Shown: positions 1-10,098, numbered from the stretch's first letter. The stretch: DNA of 64,000 bases from an uncultured Draconibacterium sp. (GCF_963677155.1 NZ_OY781884.1:4088501-4152500); one strand, 5' to 3'. Program-made: numbers and translations. Notes: generated from the letters alone by a model not told the origin.

Positions 1-1
1 T

Positions 2-1369
2 CCAAACTATCAACCGCTGAAACGACAAGATTTATCGTTCCGCGTCAATTATGCTTACGATAACAAGTATGTGGCTCAAGTAGATTTGAGTTACTCAGGA
101 AGTATGTTTTTGCAAAAGAACGATCGTTTTAACCTTTATCCGACTGTTGGTGCGGGATGGGTTGTTAGTAATGAAGACTTTTTATCCGATAGCAAAGTGG
201 TAAATTATCTGAAACTTTATAGTTCGCTTGGCTATTCCGGAATTGAATATGTAGGACTTAGCGGATTTAATTCGTACTATTTGTTTGAGACTTTGTGGCA
301 AAACGTTGATAGCTGGCAGCCTGGAATTGACGGAAGTAAAGGTGCTACTGTTAATGTTTACAATATTATGCAGGCGGGAAGCGAAAGCTTCGATCTTCCT
401 AAACTAAGATTTTTTAATGTTGGGGTTCAGAGTAGCTTGTTTAACAATTCGCTGGCTGTTGAATTAAATTACTACAATCGAAACGAAAGCAAGCTCTTTT
501 CTTTGAGACAGTATGAAACACCTTCGATTTACGGCGGGTTCGATTTCTTGCCGGCATCCAATTTCGGTGAAAACCAGTATTGGGGATTGGACGGGCTTGT
601 TCAATATAGTAACAAAGCAGGAGAACTGGAATATTCATTAGGTATTAATGCTACTTATAATCGGGGCAAAGTGATAACTATTGATGAACCTGTTGCTTTA
701 GAAGAATACCGAAAAAGAACCGGAACACAAATCGACAATATCTGGGGATACAGTGCCGAAGGATTGTTCCAAACAGAATCGGAAATTGAGTCGCGTGAAA
801 TCTCTCAAAGTTGGGGAGCCGTTCAGCCCGGTGATATTAAATATGCAGATTACAACAACGATAAAGTTGTTGACGAAAAAGATGTTCATGATTTAGGAGA
901 GCATACTCCACGTATTTATTATGGTCTTAATTTGAACCTTAAATATAAAGGTGTGGCCTTAAATGTAATCGGCACAGGTCAGGCAGATGGCAAATATTAT
1001 ATTTCCGATTATGAGTGGATTAATGATCCTAATAGTAACTTTTCGGCGCCGATGATGGATCGTTGGCCCCAAACAAATAATTATCCGAGATTATCTTTGC
1101 AGCCTCAGAATAACCAACTGTTGTCGTCTTTTTGGTTAAAAAGTGGAGCTTATTTTACATTGAAAAATGTAGAGCTAAGTTATACGGTACCGCGAAGAAT
1201 TTCTCAGAAATTCTTAATGAGCAATCTTAAGGTCTTTGCCCAGGGGAAAAACCTGTTTACATTGTCGGAGTACAGTAAGTATGGAATTAATCTTGAAAAT
1301 AAGTTCGCAGGATCGTATTCTTATCCAATTATGAGAACTGTGACCCTAGGGGTGGCATGTAAGTTTTAA
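2..1369 (+). CDS. SusC/RagA-family TonB-dependent outer-membrane receptor, C-terminal part (cut by window edge)
   Basis: The frame is open from base 2, so the gene starts before the window; the GTG at 71 is internal. About 455 residues are visible. They are the last beta-strands of a SusC-type barrel: repeated aromatic/polar strands, an extracellular stretch rich in Asp and Asn (YADYNNDKVVDEKD, a common SusC loop motif) and a C-terminal strand ending in Phe, as expected for an outer-membrane barrel. In the family the barrel imports oligosaccharides or peptides with energy from TonB, under a SusD lid. A SusD-like gene starts 17 bases downstream, which confirms the pairing. The plug and any STN domain are outside the window, so the regulation type cannot be read. 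Substrate unknown. Confidence 0.93.
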   Translation, partial: PNYQPLKRQDLSFRVNYAYDNKYVAQVDLSYSGSMFLQKNDRFNLYPTVGAGWVVSNEDFLSDSKVVNYLKLYSSLGYSGIEYVGLSGFNSYYLFETLWQNVDSWQPGIDGSKGATVNVYNIMQAGSESFDLPKLRFFNVGVQSSLFNNSLAVELNYYNRNESKLFSLRQYETPSIYGGFDFLPASNFGENQYWGLDGLVQYSNKAGELEYSLGINATYNRGKVITIDEPVALEEYRKRTGTQIDNIWGYSAEGLFQTESEIESREISQSWGAVQPGDIKYADYNNDKVVDEKDVHDLGEHTPRIYYGLNLNLKYKGVALNVIGTGQADGKYYISDYEWINDPNSNFSAPMMDRWPQTNNYPRLSLQPQNNQLLSSFWLKSGAYFTLKNVELSYTVPRRISQKFLMSNLKVFAQGKNLFTLSEYSKYGINLENKFAGSYSYPIMRTVTLGVACKF

Positions 1370-1386
1370 TTGTTAAAATTTAACGT

Positions 1387-3564
1387 ATGAAACGAATAGA
1401 ATATATTATATTATTAATTGTAGTTTTTGGATTTGCATCTTGCGATTATCTTGATCCAAGACCCATTCAGGATCAAACAACAGAAGACTTGTGGAGCCAT
1501 GCTACTTACGGAGAGGGTATACTAACCAAGGCCTATGCTGAGCTACGAGGGGGATATCCTGTGGAGTTTGATTACTATACCGATAATGCAGTACCAAATG
1601 TTACGGGGAGTAACCTTCTGGCACTGGGTTCGTGGACTGTTCAAAACAACGGAATTGGCGATTGGGATCAGTGCTACGAAAACATTCGCTACCTGAACTT
1701 GTTTCTCGAGAATGCAGAAGAATTGCCGTATAAGATTTCTGATCCGCAGAAAGACTCGCTGATAAACATTCACCGTATTGGAGAAGCTTATTTCCTTCGT
1801 GCATGGTACCAGTGGAAATTATTACGCGACTATGGAGGTTATGCTGCTGGAGGTACAGAGGCCCTGGGTTTTCCGATTGTTACTCACGTGCTGGCGCAGG
1901 ACGAAGAACTTGATATTCCGCGTAATACTTACGAAGAATGTGTAGCGCAAATTGCCAAGGATTGTGACGAAGCGATAGCTGTTTTGCCCAATGATTATTT
2001 GAATGGGACCGACGAGTTAACAGGATTGGTTAACCGCGGAAGAGCTTCTGCTTTAGCAGCCAAAGCTCTTAAAGCACGTATGTATTTATATGCAGCTAGT
2101 CCTGCTTATTCGGGGGCTGAGCAGTCAAAATGGGAACGTGCTGCCGAAGCTGCCGCTGAAGCTATTGATGCCGCGGGAGGATTAACCGAGCTGGATGAGT
2201 TTGGTAATTTCAATAATGCATCAAGTATCGATAATATCTGGATAACTCCTACGTGGAATGGCACCTTGGAAAACCAGTATTATCCACCTTCACTATATGG
2301 AGAGGGAACTTGTAATCCATCGCAGGAACTTGTTGATGCTTTTCCTGCAAAAGACGGTTATCCAATTACCGAAAGTAGTATGTATAAGAGCGGAATTCCA
2401 TACAAGAATCGCGACGGAAGATTTGAACGATTCATATTCTTTAACCAGAATTTGTATAACTCTACCTACATAAAAACGGTTGAAGGTGGTGCTGATGCAC
2501 CAGGTGGTTTGAGCCAATATGGAACACGTACTGGTTATTATATGAAAAAGCTATTGAGTAAAAATGTTCGTCTCACTCCTGGAGATGAGACAACAGATGT
2601 TCATTTCTATACTTTCTTCAACAAAAGCGAATTATATCTGAATTTTGCAGAAGCTGCAAACGAAGCTTATGGCCCAATGGATGCAACGCTTGGTTTTTCA
2701 GCATTAGATGCGTTAAAGAAAATAAGGGAACGTGCCGGAATTGATTCTGACTTGTCTTCGGAAAGCTATGATGATGCATATCTTGAAGAACAAGCAGCAC
2801 AAGGAAAAGAGGCGTTTAAAGAGCTTGTTAAAAATGAAAGAAGACTGGAGCTTTGTTTCGAAGGACATCGTTTCTGGGATGTACGACGTTGGAACGATCC
2901 GTTGAATCACAAAGTAAGCGGGGTTAGAATTACAATTTCAGATGAGCCTCTGGAGCAAGACCCGGTTAATGTGGCTTTAGCTTCGGTTCCTACTACCGAT
3001 TTTGTATCATCTTGGGAAGATTTAAATTCTGTAAATAACGGATACAATACTCCATCTTCGTCAGAAGATAAAAGTCATGGTATTTATGGTAACTGGGACA
3101 GTAACGGTGAATGGAGATATGTGCAATACGATTTCCCGGAATACCGCACTGTAACAGGTACTAGCACAACTCATACTATCGAAAAATCGGATGTTTACTG
3201 GTTTTCAGATGGAGGAGGTCTGCTGGCTCCTGATAGTCTTTATATTCAGTATTGGGACAATAATACTTCTACTTGGAATGAAGTGGATAATGTTGACAGT
3301 TATGGAACAGCACTTGATCAATGGAACGTAAGTAATTTCGATCCCGTTGCAACAAGTAAAATTCGAATCAACTTCAAAAGTGATATTAAATCTTGTGGTA
3401 TAATCGAATGGAGAGTTTGGGGAACGCAAACAAATGCTCCCAACTTTAACTACGAATACCAGACTGTTGAGAATCATACTTTTCAGGATTATATGAGGTA
3501 TGTTCCTGTACCATACACGCAAACGCTTATAATGAGTAATCTTAAACAAAACAGTGGATGGTAG
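1387..3564 (+). CDS. SusD/RagB-family surface lipoprotein with an inserted discoidin-like (F5/8 type C) domain
   Basis: The N-terminus is a lipoprotein signal ending GFASC (lipid-bearing Cys19). The SusD fold follows: N-terminal TPR-like region, the motif with RAWYQWKLLRDYGG, and the late conserved FKELVKNERRLELCFEGHRFWDVRRW. In a usual SusD the chain then runs quickly to a closing N-P-G-W-like end. Here about 155 residues (roughly 527-682) intervene and resemble a galactose-binding/discoidin domain (SSWEDLN, YGNWDSNGEWRYVQYDF, ending IIEWRVWG), after which the ordinary tail ending QNSGW resumes. At 725 residues it is well above the usual 500-600. It should bind ligand with the SusC upstream; the extra domain may add a glycan- or surface-binding site. 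The next gene carries a similar insertion. Confidence 0.93.
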   Translation: MKRIEYIILLIVVFGFASCDYLDPRPIQDQTTEDLWSHATYGEGILTKAYAELRGGYPVEFDYYTDNAVPNVTGSNLLALGSWTVQNNGIGDWDQCYENIRYLNLFLENAEELPYKISDPQKDSLINIHRIGEAYFLRAWYQWKLLRDYGGYAAGGTEALGFPIVTHVLAQDEELDIPRNTYEECVAQIAKDCDEAIAVLPNDYLNGTDELTGLVNRGRASALAAKALKARMYLYAASPAYSGAEQSKWERAAEAAAEAIDAAGGLTELDEFGNFNNASSIDNIWITPTWNGTLENQYYPPSLYGEGTCNPSQELVDAFPAKDGYPITESSMYKSGIPYKNRDGRFERFIFFNQNLYNSTYIKTVEGGADAPGGLSQYGTRTGYYMKKLLSKNVRLTPGDETTDVHFYTFFNKSELYLNFAEAANEAYGPMDATLGFSALDALKKIRERAGIDSDLSSESYDDAYLEEQAAQGKEAFKELVKNERRLELCFEGHRFWDVRRWNDPLNHKVSGVRITISDEPLEQDPVNVALASVPTTDFVSSWEDLNSVNNGYNTPSSSEDKSHGIYGNWDSNGEWRYVQYDFPEYRTVTGTSTTHTIEKSDVYWFSDGGGLLAPDSLYIQYWDNNTSTWNEVDNVDSYGTALDQWNVSNFDPVATSKIRINFKSDIKSCGIIEWRVWGTQTNAPNFNYEYQTVENHTFQDYMRYVPVPYTQTLIMSNLKQNSGW

Positions 3565-3602
3565 TAGCTAACTTCATGAATAATAACGTAAAATCATTTA
3601 CA

Positions 3603-5039
3603 ATGAGAAATATACTATTAATAATATTGTTGGCCGGATTCTTATCTGGATGCTATGATGAATACAGAATCGATTATCCGTATTCAACCGTTGCTTTTTC
3701 AGATGCTTCAGGAGGAGTTGATGCTCCCGGAATATTGGGGCGTACCGTAGTGAAAAACGAAGGATTGAGTCTGGAAATGGGCGTGTATCTGGCCGGAGTG
3801 CTTGAAAATAGTGAGGAGAGATGGGCTAAATATGAAATTGATGAGAGTCTTTTGGAAGGTACATCTTATGAACTTTTGCCTGCTTCTTATTATGAATTAA
3901 GTAACGACAGCAAATTTGTTATAAAACCAGGTGAATTTACAGGACGGGTAAAGGTTACGCTTGATTCTGTTGCTTTTTTAAACGATCCAAGAGCCGTAAA
4001 TTATAAAATGGCTTTACCGATCAGGTTAATCGAGACTTCTGAAGATTCAATTCTGCAAACACAAAGTACAAAAATAATTGCAATTAAATATATTAACCAT
4101 TACGAGGGTTTTTATGATAATAACGGAACGTTTGTTACTTTAAGCGATGCAGGTGAAGAATTAAATTCAGGAAGCTTTGAGAATGTCATTACGGGAACTA
4201 CTATTAATCTGGACACCATAAAAATCAATGGCCTTATTAATGGTATTGGAAAAGATTATATGGCCAAATTATTGGTGAAGGATGATAATTCGCTGAGCCT
4301 TGAATATCTTCCGAAAGAACCAGAAGAGGTTGTGGTAGAAAATGCTGCTTTAGAGAGTGAGCCTTCAACTTCGTATGTATCTTCATGGGAAAATTTGAAT
4401 GGAATTAATGATGGACAGGAACCTGCTAATTCAGCAACTAAAAATGAAGGAGGAGCATATGGTAACTGGCCAAATGCCGAAACATGGAATTGGGTTCAAT
4501 ATGATTTTTCACAGTATTACGAAATCTCAAAATCAGAAGTATACTGGTGGACAGATGGCGGAGGTGTTTTAATCCCTTACAATTCTTACGCAGAATATTG
4601 GGATCCAACAACTGAAGAGTGGAAATTACTTTCAGATCCGGTTGTAAATGGCGAGAGTATTTCTGCTTCGGATTATGGAAATACAACACTGTTCTCGGGC
4701 GAGAATCCTGGGCCAGGAAATGAAGCAGATCAGTTCAATATAACAACTTTTGAGCCTGTAATTACTGATAAAATTCGTCTGCACTTTATTGCGGTAGAAT
4801 CACAAGGAATTCATGAGTGGAAAGTCTGGGGTAAGAAATCAAAACTATCTGGATATGAACAAGAACCAATTGAAAGTATTAGTTTGATTGGAGATAATAA
4901 CAGTTTCGATCCGGAAACCAATACTGTTTCACTCAACTATCGCGTTGATTATAAAGAAAAAGAGCACTATACAAATGTTTCTACAACAATGGTATGGCGG
5001 AACAGGGTACGTGACGGAGTAAACGAATGGAGAAGATAA
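3603..5039 (+). CDS. DUF1735/DUF4361-type surface lipoprotein with an inserted discoidin-like domain
   Basis: The frame opens at 3558, overlapping the SusD stop, but the ATG at 3603 gives a clean lipoprotein signal (MRNILLIILL..LSGC), so I choose it; 478 residues. The first about 240 residues look like the DUF1735 (BT_3987-type) domain found beside SusCD pairs. Residues about 245-412 resemble the discoidin-like insert of the neighbouring SusD (SYVSSWENLN, YGNWPNAETWNWVQYDF, SEVYWWTDGGG, closing HEWKVWG). The chain ends with the usual family close, RNRVRDGVNEWRR. The insertion therefore splits the C-terminal domain just as in the SusD. The likely role is outer-surface binding of the substrate imported by this SusCD. 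A hairpin terminator follows the stop. Confidence 0.85.
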   Translation: MRNILLIILLAGFLSGCYDEYRIDYPYSTVAFSDASGGVDAPGILGRTVVKNEGLSLEMGVYLAGVLENSEERWAKYEIDESLLEGTSYELLPASYYELSNDSKFVIKPGEFTGRVKVTLDSVAFLNDPRAVNYKMALPIRLIETSEDSILQTQSTKIIAIKYINHYEGFYDNNGTFVTLSDAGEELNSGSFENVITGTTINLDTIKINGLINGIGKDYMAKLLVKDDNSLSLEYLPKEPEEVVVENAALESEPSTSYVSSWENLNGINDGQEPANSATKNEGGAYGNWPNAETWNWVQYDFSQYYEISKSEVYWWTDGGGVLIPYNSYAEYWDPTTEEWKLLSDPVVNGESISASDYGNTTLFSGENPGPGNEADQFNITTFEPVITDKIRLHFIAVESQGIHEWKVWGKKSKLSGYEQEPIESISLIGDNNSFDPETNTVSLNYRVDYKEKEHYTNVSTTMVWRNRVRDGVNEWRR

Positions 5040-5047
5040 TTAATAAT

Positions 5048-5086
5048 ACAGAGGGTAGGTTTTGTGCTTGCTCTCTGTGCTTTTTT
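5048..5086 (+). terminator. Hairpin terminator after the SusC/SusD/DUF1735 genes
   Basis: ACAGAG at 5048-5053 pairs with CTCTGT at 5073-5078, and the stem extends inward with several G-T pairs to about 12 bp around a TTTTGTG loop. A run of six T follows at 5081-5086. It lies 9 bases after the DUF1735 stop. It also argues against any start for the next gene before about 5090. Confidence 0.65.
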
Positions 5087-5186
5087 ACGGTACTGTGAAA
5101 GATTTATTGTAAAACAGACGTTAGGAACGGGACTTATATACATGAAAATGGAAGAAAGAAACAATAGTTTTAGTAGAAGCTTTCAA

Positions 5187-7178
5187 ATGAAGATTTTTAA
5201 CTTCAATACATTGTTAGTCATACTTTCTCTTGTTCTGAGTATATCAGGATGTAGCAGCAATAATATAGATGAGGTTGATGAAAATGAGAATCAACCAGAG
5301 AAGGAACAGAACGACAATCAAACAGATAATGTCTTCGATGATAGTAAGTTTTATGTTCCTCAGGAGTGGAGAGATAATGATTTTGACAACGAAAACAGTA
5401 GATGGTCGTATGCGAGAAGTCAGCAATCGGAACACTTCATTGTATTCTGGGAACCCAATTTTGGCTTAGATCCAAATGCCAGTAATGTGCCGGATGCAAT
5501 GCGTGTTAATATTGATGACCTTTTAGCAAAAGCAGAAATCTTTTTCAATGTGAATGTTAATACTTTGGGTTTTGCGGAACTAGGTACAGGAAAATCAAAT
5601 CTCGATAACTATAAAATGCAGATCTACTTGTTGTATCAACCCGAGTGGTTAGCAACTGGTAGCGGATACGATGATAAGATTGGTGCTCTCTGGGTAGATC
5701 CAAGTACGTGCAAACCGGTTGGCCAAACAATTGCACACGAAATTGGACATAGTTTTCAATATCAGGTGTACGCCGATTTGCTGGCCTATGGGGGAATTCA
5801 AAATGATCTTACCCGTGGCTTCCGATATGGTTTTGGAGGAAATGGAGGAAATGGTTTTTGGGAACAATGTGCACAATGGCAATCTTTCCAGTCGTACCCA
5901 GAAGAGGCATTTAGCTCGTATAATTTTGGCGAGTATATGAAAAACTATCATCGCCATTTCGGGCATGAATGGCACCGCTACGCAAGTTACTGGCTGCACT
6001 ATTACTGGACAGACAAACACGGTATTGATTTCATAGGCAAATTATGGCGCGAAGCAGTTGCACCGGAAGATCCGATTCAGGCATATATGCGAATAACAGG
6101 ATTGTCGGTAGATGAAATGAATGCTGAGCTTTATGATGCTGTCGCTCATTTGGTAACCTGGGATATTGATGCTATCCGATCGATTGGAAATGATTACATA
6201 GGACAATACGAATATAAATTTTACGAAGCTCAGGATGGGGCGTATCAGGTAGCTTACAGTAAATGCCCGGGAACAACTGGTTACAATGTTATTCCTTTAA
6301 ATGTGCCTGAAGCGGGAACAGTGGTAACAACTTCGTTTACTGCAATAGCACCAGGCTCTTCACTTGCATCTGGCGATCCGGGCGAATATATCGATAACGA
6401 AACAACGGCGACAACAAGCAATTACAACAGCGGCGAGTTAACACGAGCCGGCTGGCGTTATGGTTATGTTGCTTTGCTTGAATCGGGAGAACGGGTTTAT
6501 GGTGAAATGAACCGCGAAACCTCGGCAGATATTGAATTTACTGTTCCTGCAGGTTGTAAAAGGTTGTGGTTTGTAGTTCTTGGTGCTCCTTCAACATACG
6601 AGGCTCATGCTTGGGATGAACAAGAAAGTAACGACGATCAATGGCCATATAAGGTGAAATTTACCAACACCGATCTTTTAGGGAATGTGGTAATTGATCC
6701 GAATGACGAACCACAAGATCTTACATTGACTTATGATATTTCATTTGCCGCTGATGCTGAAGCCTATTCGGGGACTACGGTAAATCTGAATAATAATGGC
6801 GATATAAATAAAGTAGTTCAGGCGCTTACAATGCAACCGTCTGAGATTTCAGCGGCGTTGTTAGCCGAAAAATCGACACCACAGGAAGGTAAAATCGCTT
6901 TTGCTGCTGTTGATTCGGATGGATCATTAAATTACAACACAACCGCAACCGGTTACGGGTTCTGGTTTGATAGCAATGGAGATGTTATTGGCTGGGGTAG
7001 CGACAACGACAGTAAAGTGTTTTCTGAATTTACCGCTTCCAATTTCGAATTTAGCGTTGGTCAGTTTCCCGGAAAATCAAGTGCGGGAGATTCGTATACT
7101 ATAAAAGAGGCATTGGTTTATCAAAAAGATGGTAAGCAGTATCAGGTTACCTTTGTTTTTAATATTACTGTAAATTAA
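5187..7178 (+). CDS. Lipoprotein with HExxH metallopeptidase-like DUF6055 domain and C-terminal DUF4859 domain
   Basis: The frame opens at 5064, inside the preceding terminator, and has ATGs at 5142 and 5187. Only 5187 puts a standard lipoprotein signal (NTLLVILSLVLSISGC) at the N-terminus, so I use it; 663 residues. An acidic Asn/Gln/Glu-rich linker follows the Cys. The central region resembles DUF6055, with AHEIGHSFQ (His184, Glu185, His188), a zinc-metallopeptidase signature, and many Trp/Tyr residues. The last about 150 residues match the beta-rich DUF4859 pattern (GYGFWFDSNGDVIGWG), common in surface proteins of glycan loci. I infer a surface-anchored peptidase or zinc-dependent enzyme; no substrate can be read. 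It follows a SusCD set but is separated from it by a terminator, so it may have its own promoter. Confidence 0.7.
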   Translation: MKIFNFNTLLVILSLVLSISGCSSNNIDEVDENENQPEKEQNDNQTDNVFDDSKFYVPQEWRDNDFDNENSRWSYARSQQSEHFIVFWEPNFGLDPNASNVPDAMRVNIDDLLAKAEIFFNVNVNTLGFAELGTGKSNLDNYKMQIYLLYQPEWLATGSGYDDKIGALWVDPSTCKPVGQTIAHEIGHSFQYQVYADLLAYGGIQNDLTRGFRYGFGGNGGNGFWEQCAQWQSFQSYPEEAFSSYNFGEYMKNYHRHFGHEWHRYASYWLHYYWTDKHGIDFIGKLWREAVAPEDPIQAYMRITGLSVDEMNAELYDAVAHLVTWDIDAIRSIGNDYIGQYEYKFYEAQDGAYQVAYSKCPGTTGYNVIPLNVPEAGTVVTTSFTAIAPGSSLASGDPGEYIDNETTATTSNYNSGELTRAGWRYGYVALLESGERVYGEMNRETSADIEFTVPAGCKRLWFVVLGAPSTYEAHAWDEQESNDDQWPYKVKFTNTDLLGNVVIDPNDEPQDLTLTYDISFAADAEAYSGTTVNLNNNGDINKVVQALTMQPSEISAALLAEKSTPQEGKIAFAAVDSDGSLNYNTTATGYGFWFDSNGDVIGWGSDNDSKVFSEFTASNFEFSVGQFPGKSSAGDSYTIKEALVYQKDGKQYQVTFVFNITVN

Positions 7179-7362
7179 GGAGTTTGACGCTTTGAATAAA
7201 GCGTTGTTGAAAGAAGGTTGTTGTGCCCATTAAAATATTGGAGTAAAATAAGTTTTCTTAATTGTTGTAGATGAACTCGAAGCTTTTATATTACTGAAGA
7301 AATTAATTATATAATAAATATAACTTCCATAAGTTAAGTTGTAAAAAATAAATAATCATTAA

Positions 7363-10071
7363 ATGAAACCAAAGAATATTCTTTTCTTTCTACTGTGTTG
7401 GAGCCTTTTTATGAATTCCGGAGCTTTTGCTTCATCCTTTGTTGCTTCTCCTGATTCGATTGACATCGATAAGGGATCGTATGAATTCACTACCCCCGAT
7501 TTTAATATTGAAATACTAAAATCATCACACACGGTGGCCGGGCTGCATCCAATCTCCGAACCTGAATTTGACTTTACTCCTGGCGAGTTATTAGCCAAAA
7601 GAAACAAAGCAGGTTTTTATCACCTTGGTGATATCAATTTTCGGGTGAAAACCGAAGGTGCAAACGATTGGACATCTTTCTCATCGGCTGCTTCGCGCAA
7701 GAGTGTTACAACAGTAGAACCGAAAAGCGCTAATCAATTAGCTGTTTCTGATCTGAGTGGAATTCTTGAAAACAGTCCGGTTCAGGTATTGCGTTACTGG
7801 GAAAAGAAAGACGGACATTTGGTTTTGCGTTTCGAGATAAAAAATACATCAGCAAAAGCTGTTGAAATAGGAGCTTTGGGAATTCCTCTAATCTTCAATA
7901 ATAACCACGACCAGAAAACACTGGACGAAGCACATGCCGAGAATGTTTTTTACGATCCGTACATTGGTATGGATGCCGGTTATTTGCAGGTAATTCGTTT
8001 AAAAGGTAGCGGTCCCGTTTTGTTGGTACTTCCTTATGGCGAAACTCCGTTTGAGGCGTGGAGGCCACTGCTTGACGATCCTACCCGAAGAGGAATTACT
8101 TTTGAAGGTTTTCATGAGTGGATGCCCTTAAGCTTAGCTTACGCTGAAAACGAGTGGAAAGAAGCTACTCCCTGGAACAGTCCATCTTCAAAAATTTTAA
8201 AGCCCGGCAAATCGGTTAGCTACGGTGTACAGTTTGTACTTACCGATGCCATTAAAAACATCGAATCTGCACTGATTGAAAATGATCGTCCGGTTGCATT
8301 TGGTGTGCCTGGATACGTTGTTCCGCAGGATGTTAATGCTGATTTGTTTTTAAAGTACAGCCAAAAGGTAAAAAGTATGCAGGTTGAGCCTGTAGGTGCA
8401 TTGGAACTGAAAAAACAGGAAACAACAAAAAATGGTTGGATAAAATATGCTGTTGCCGGAAAAACATGGGGCAGGGCACGTTTAACCATCACATATAAAG
8501 ATGGCTTAAAGCAAACCATTAACTACAAAGTTATAAAACCAGAGGAGCAGGTGGTTGCCGACAACGGAAACTTTTTAATGACAAAACAGTGGTTTGACGA
8601 CGAAGACGATCCATTCAATCGTGCTCCGTCGGTAATCACTTACGACTACGAAGAACAAAAACAGGTAACCGAAGATAGTCGTGCCTGGATTTGCGGATTG
8701 AGCGACGAAGGTGGTGCCGGTTCATGGTTAAATGCAGTAATGAAACAACTGGTACAACCGGATAAGAAAGAGGTGGTTATGTTGGAAGACTTCGTTCAGA
8801 AAACAATCTGGGGCGGAATTCAGTACAACGAAGGACGTGAAAAATATGGTGTTCGTAAAAGTATGTTCTACTACGAGCCTGATTCTATGCCTGCCGGAAC
8901 ATACAGCAAAGATGTAAATTATAATACATGGGCTGCCTGGGATAAAAAACATGCTGAAACTGTTGAGCGTTCATTCAATTATCCTCACGTGGCAGCTGTA
9001 TACTGGGTGATGTACCGTTTGTCCAGAAATTATGAAGGACTGGTATCGCAGCAGACATGGGACTGGTACTTAATGAATGCCTATCAAACTACAATGTCAA
9101 TGGTTGAACTGGCTCCTTATTATGCACAGTTTGGTCAAATGGAAGGGAGCGTATTTGTTCATATTCTGGAAGATTTGAAAGCTGAAGGAATGTGGGAATA
9201 TGCAAGAAGACTGGAAGGAATGATGAAACGCCGAGCCGATCATTGGTCTACGTTAAACTATCCGTTTGGTAGCGAAATGCCATGGGACTCAACGGGTCAG
9301 GAAGAAGTTTATTCGTGGGCGAGATATTTTGGTATGGGGCAAATGGCTGAAACAACATTAAAAGCCATTTTAGCTTATATGCCAACTATTCCTCACTGGG
9401 CTTACAATGGAAATGCTCGTCGTTACTGGGATTTTCTTTATGGTGGAAAATTGTCGCGTATTGAGCGCCAAATTCATCATTATGGGTCTGGTATTAATGC
9501 AATCCCTGTTTTATATGAATACAAAAAACATCCTGAAGACTTGTACCTGCTACGTGTTGGTTACGGCGGTTTAATGGGATCAATCTCGAATATTACGAAA
9601 GATGGCTTTGCACCCGCAGCATTTCACTCGTTCCCGTCAACGCTTAAAAACGATGGGTTTTCGGGCGATTACGGAAGTGGATACTACGGTTATGCAATAA
9701 ACACATCAACCTACTTAATGCATGACGACGAATTTGGCTGGTTGGCTTTTGGTGGTAATATTGCTGAAGATGGCGATGTGGTGAAAGTTGATTTGACAAC
9801 AGCTGCTAAGTCACGTGTTTATGTAGCGCCGCTAAAAATGTGGTTGACGCTTGACGCCGGTAAATTTAAAGCCTTCTCGTACAATCAGGCAACCGGAAAA
9901 GTTGAAGTGGAGCTAAACAAAGCAAATGAATTTACTCCAAATGCATATTTAAGAATCAAATCATTTGACGATGACGAAGCCGTTAGTAGCATTGCCGGCC
10001 TTGAAAAAAATGAGCGTGGACAATATGTTATTCCACTTAAAGATGAAGTGGTAAAAGTTGAAGTAAATTAA
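7363..10071 (+). CDS. Large secreted DUF5695-family protein, possible glycoside hydrolase
   Basis: 902 residues with a Sec signal (about 1-24, ending GAFASS). The N-terminal pattern TTPDFNIEILKSSHTVAGL and the following FDFTPGELLAKR, GFYHLGDINFRVKTEG are typical, as I recall, of DUF5695. The first half is probably a beta-sandwich. The second half (about 540-780) is rich in Trp, Tyr and helices (YWVMYRLSRNYEGL, WSTLNYPFGSEMPWDSTGQEE) and resembles the (alpha/alpha) barrel of glycosidases. The short PFGSEMPWDSTGQEEVY segment, with acidic residues in an aromatic setting, is a plausible active-site strip. The family has no assigned activity that I can name with confidence. The next gene starts 27 bases on, suggesting an operon with the S9 peptidase. 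A weak 7-bp hairpin (7187-7204) lies upstream. Confidence 0.68.
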   Translation: MKPKNILFFLLCWSLFMNSGAFASSFVASPDSIDIDKGSYEFTTPDFNIEILKSSHTVAGLHPISEPEFDFTPGELLAKRNKAGFYHLGDINFRVKTEGANDWTSFSSAASRKSVTTVEPKSANQLAVSDLSGILENSPVQVLRYWEKKDGHLVLRFEIKNTSAKAVEIGALGIPLIFNNNHDQKTLDEAHAENVFYDPYIGMDAGYLQVIRLKGSGPVLLVLPYGETPFEAWRPLLDDPTRRGITFEGFHEWMPLSLAYAENEWKEATPWNSPSSKILKPGKSVSYGVQFVLTDAIKNIESALIENDRPVAFGVPGYVVPQDVNADLFLKYSQKVKSMQVEPVGALELKKQETTKNGWIKYAVAGKTWGRARLTITYKDGLKQTINYKVIKPEEQVVADNGNFLMTKQWFDDEDDPFNRAPSVITYDYEEQKQVTEDSRAWICGLSDEGGAGSWLNAVMKQLVQPDKKEVVMLEDFVQKTIWGGIQYNEGREKYGVRKSMFYYEPDSMPAGTYSKDVNYNTWAAWDKKHAETVERSFNYPHVAAVYWVMYRLSRNYEGLVSQQTWDWYLMNAYQTTMSMVELAPYYAQFGQMEGSVFVHILEDLKAEGMWEYARRLEGMMKRRADHWSTLNYPFGSEMPWDSTGQEEVYSWARYFGMGQMAETTLKAILAYMPTIPHWAYNGNARRYWDFLYGGKLSRIERQIHHYGSGINAIPVLYEYKKHPEDLYLLRVGYGGLMGSISNITKDGFAPAAFHSFPSTLKNDGFSGDYGSGYYGYAINTSTYLMHDDEFGWLAFGGNIAEDGDVVKVDLTTAAKSRVYVAPLKMWLTLDAGKFKAFSYNQATGKVEVELNKANEFTPNAYLRIKSFDDDEAVSSIAGLEKNERGQYVIPLKDEVVKVEVN

Positions 10072-10098
10072 AATATCACCAGATTAGGAATAATTAAA

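Noticed and set aside
7187-7204. Hairpin ACGCTTT/AAAGCGT after the DUF6055 gene as a terminator
   Set aside because: The stem is good, but no T run follows. It may be a weak stop or RNA-stabilising element; not strong enough to list as a terminator.
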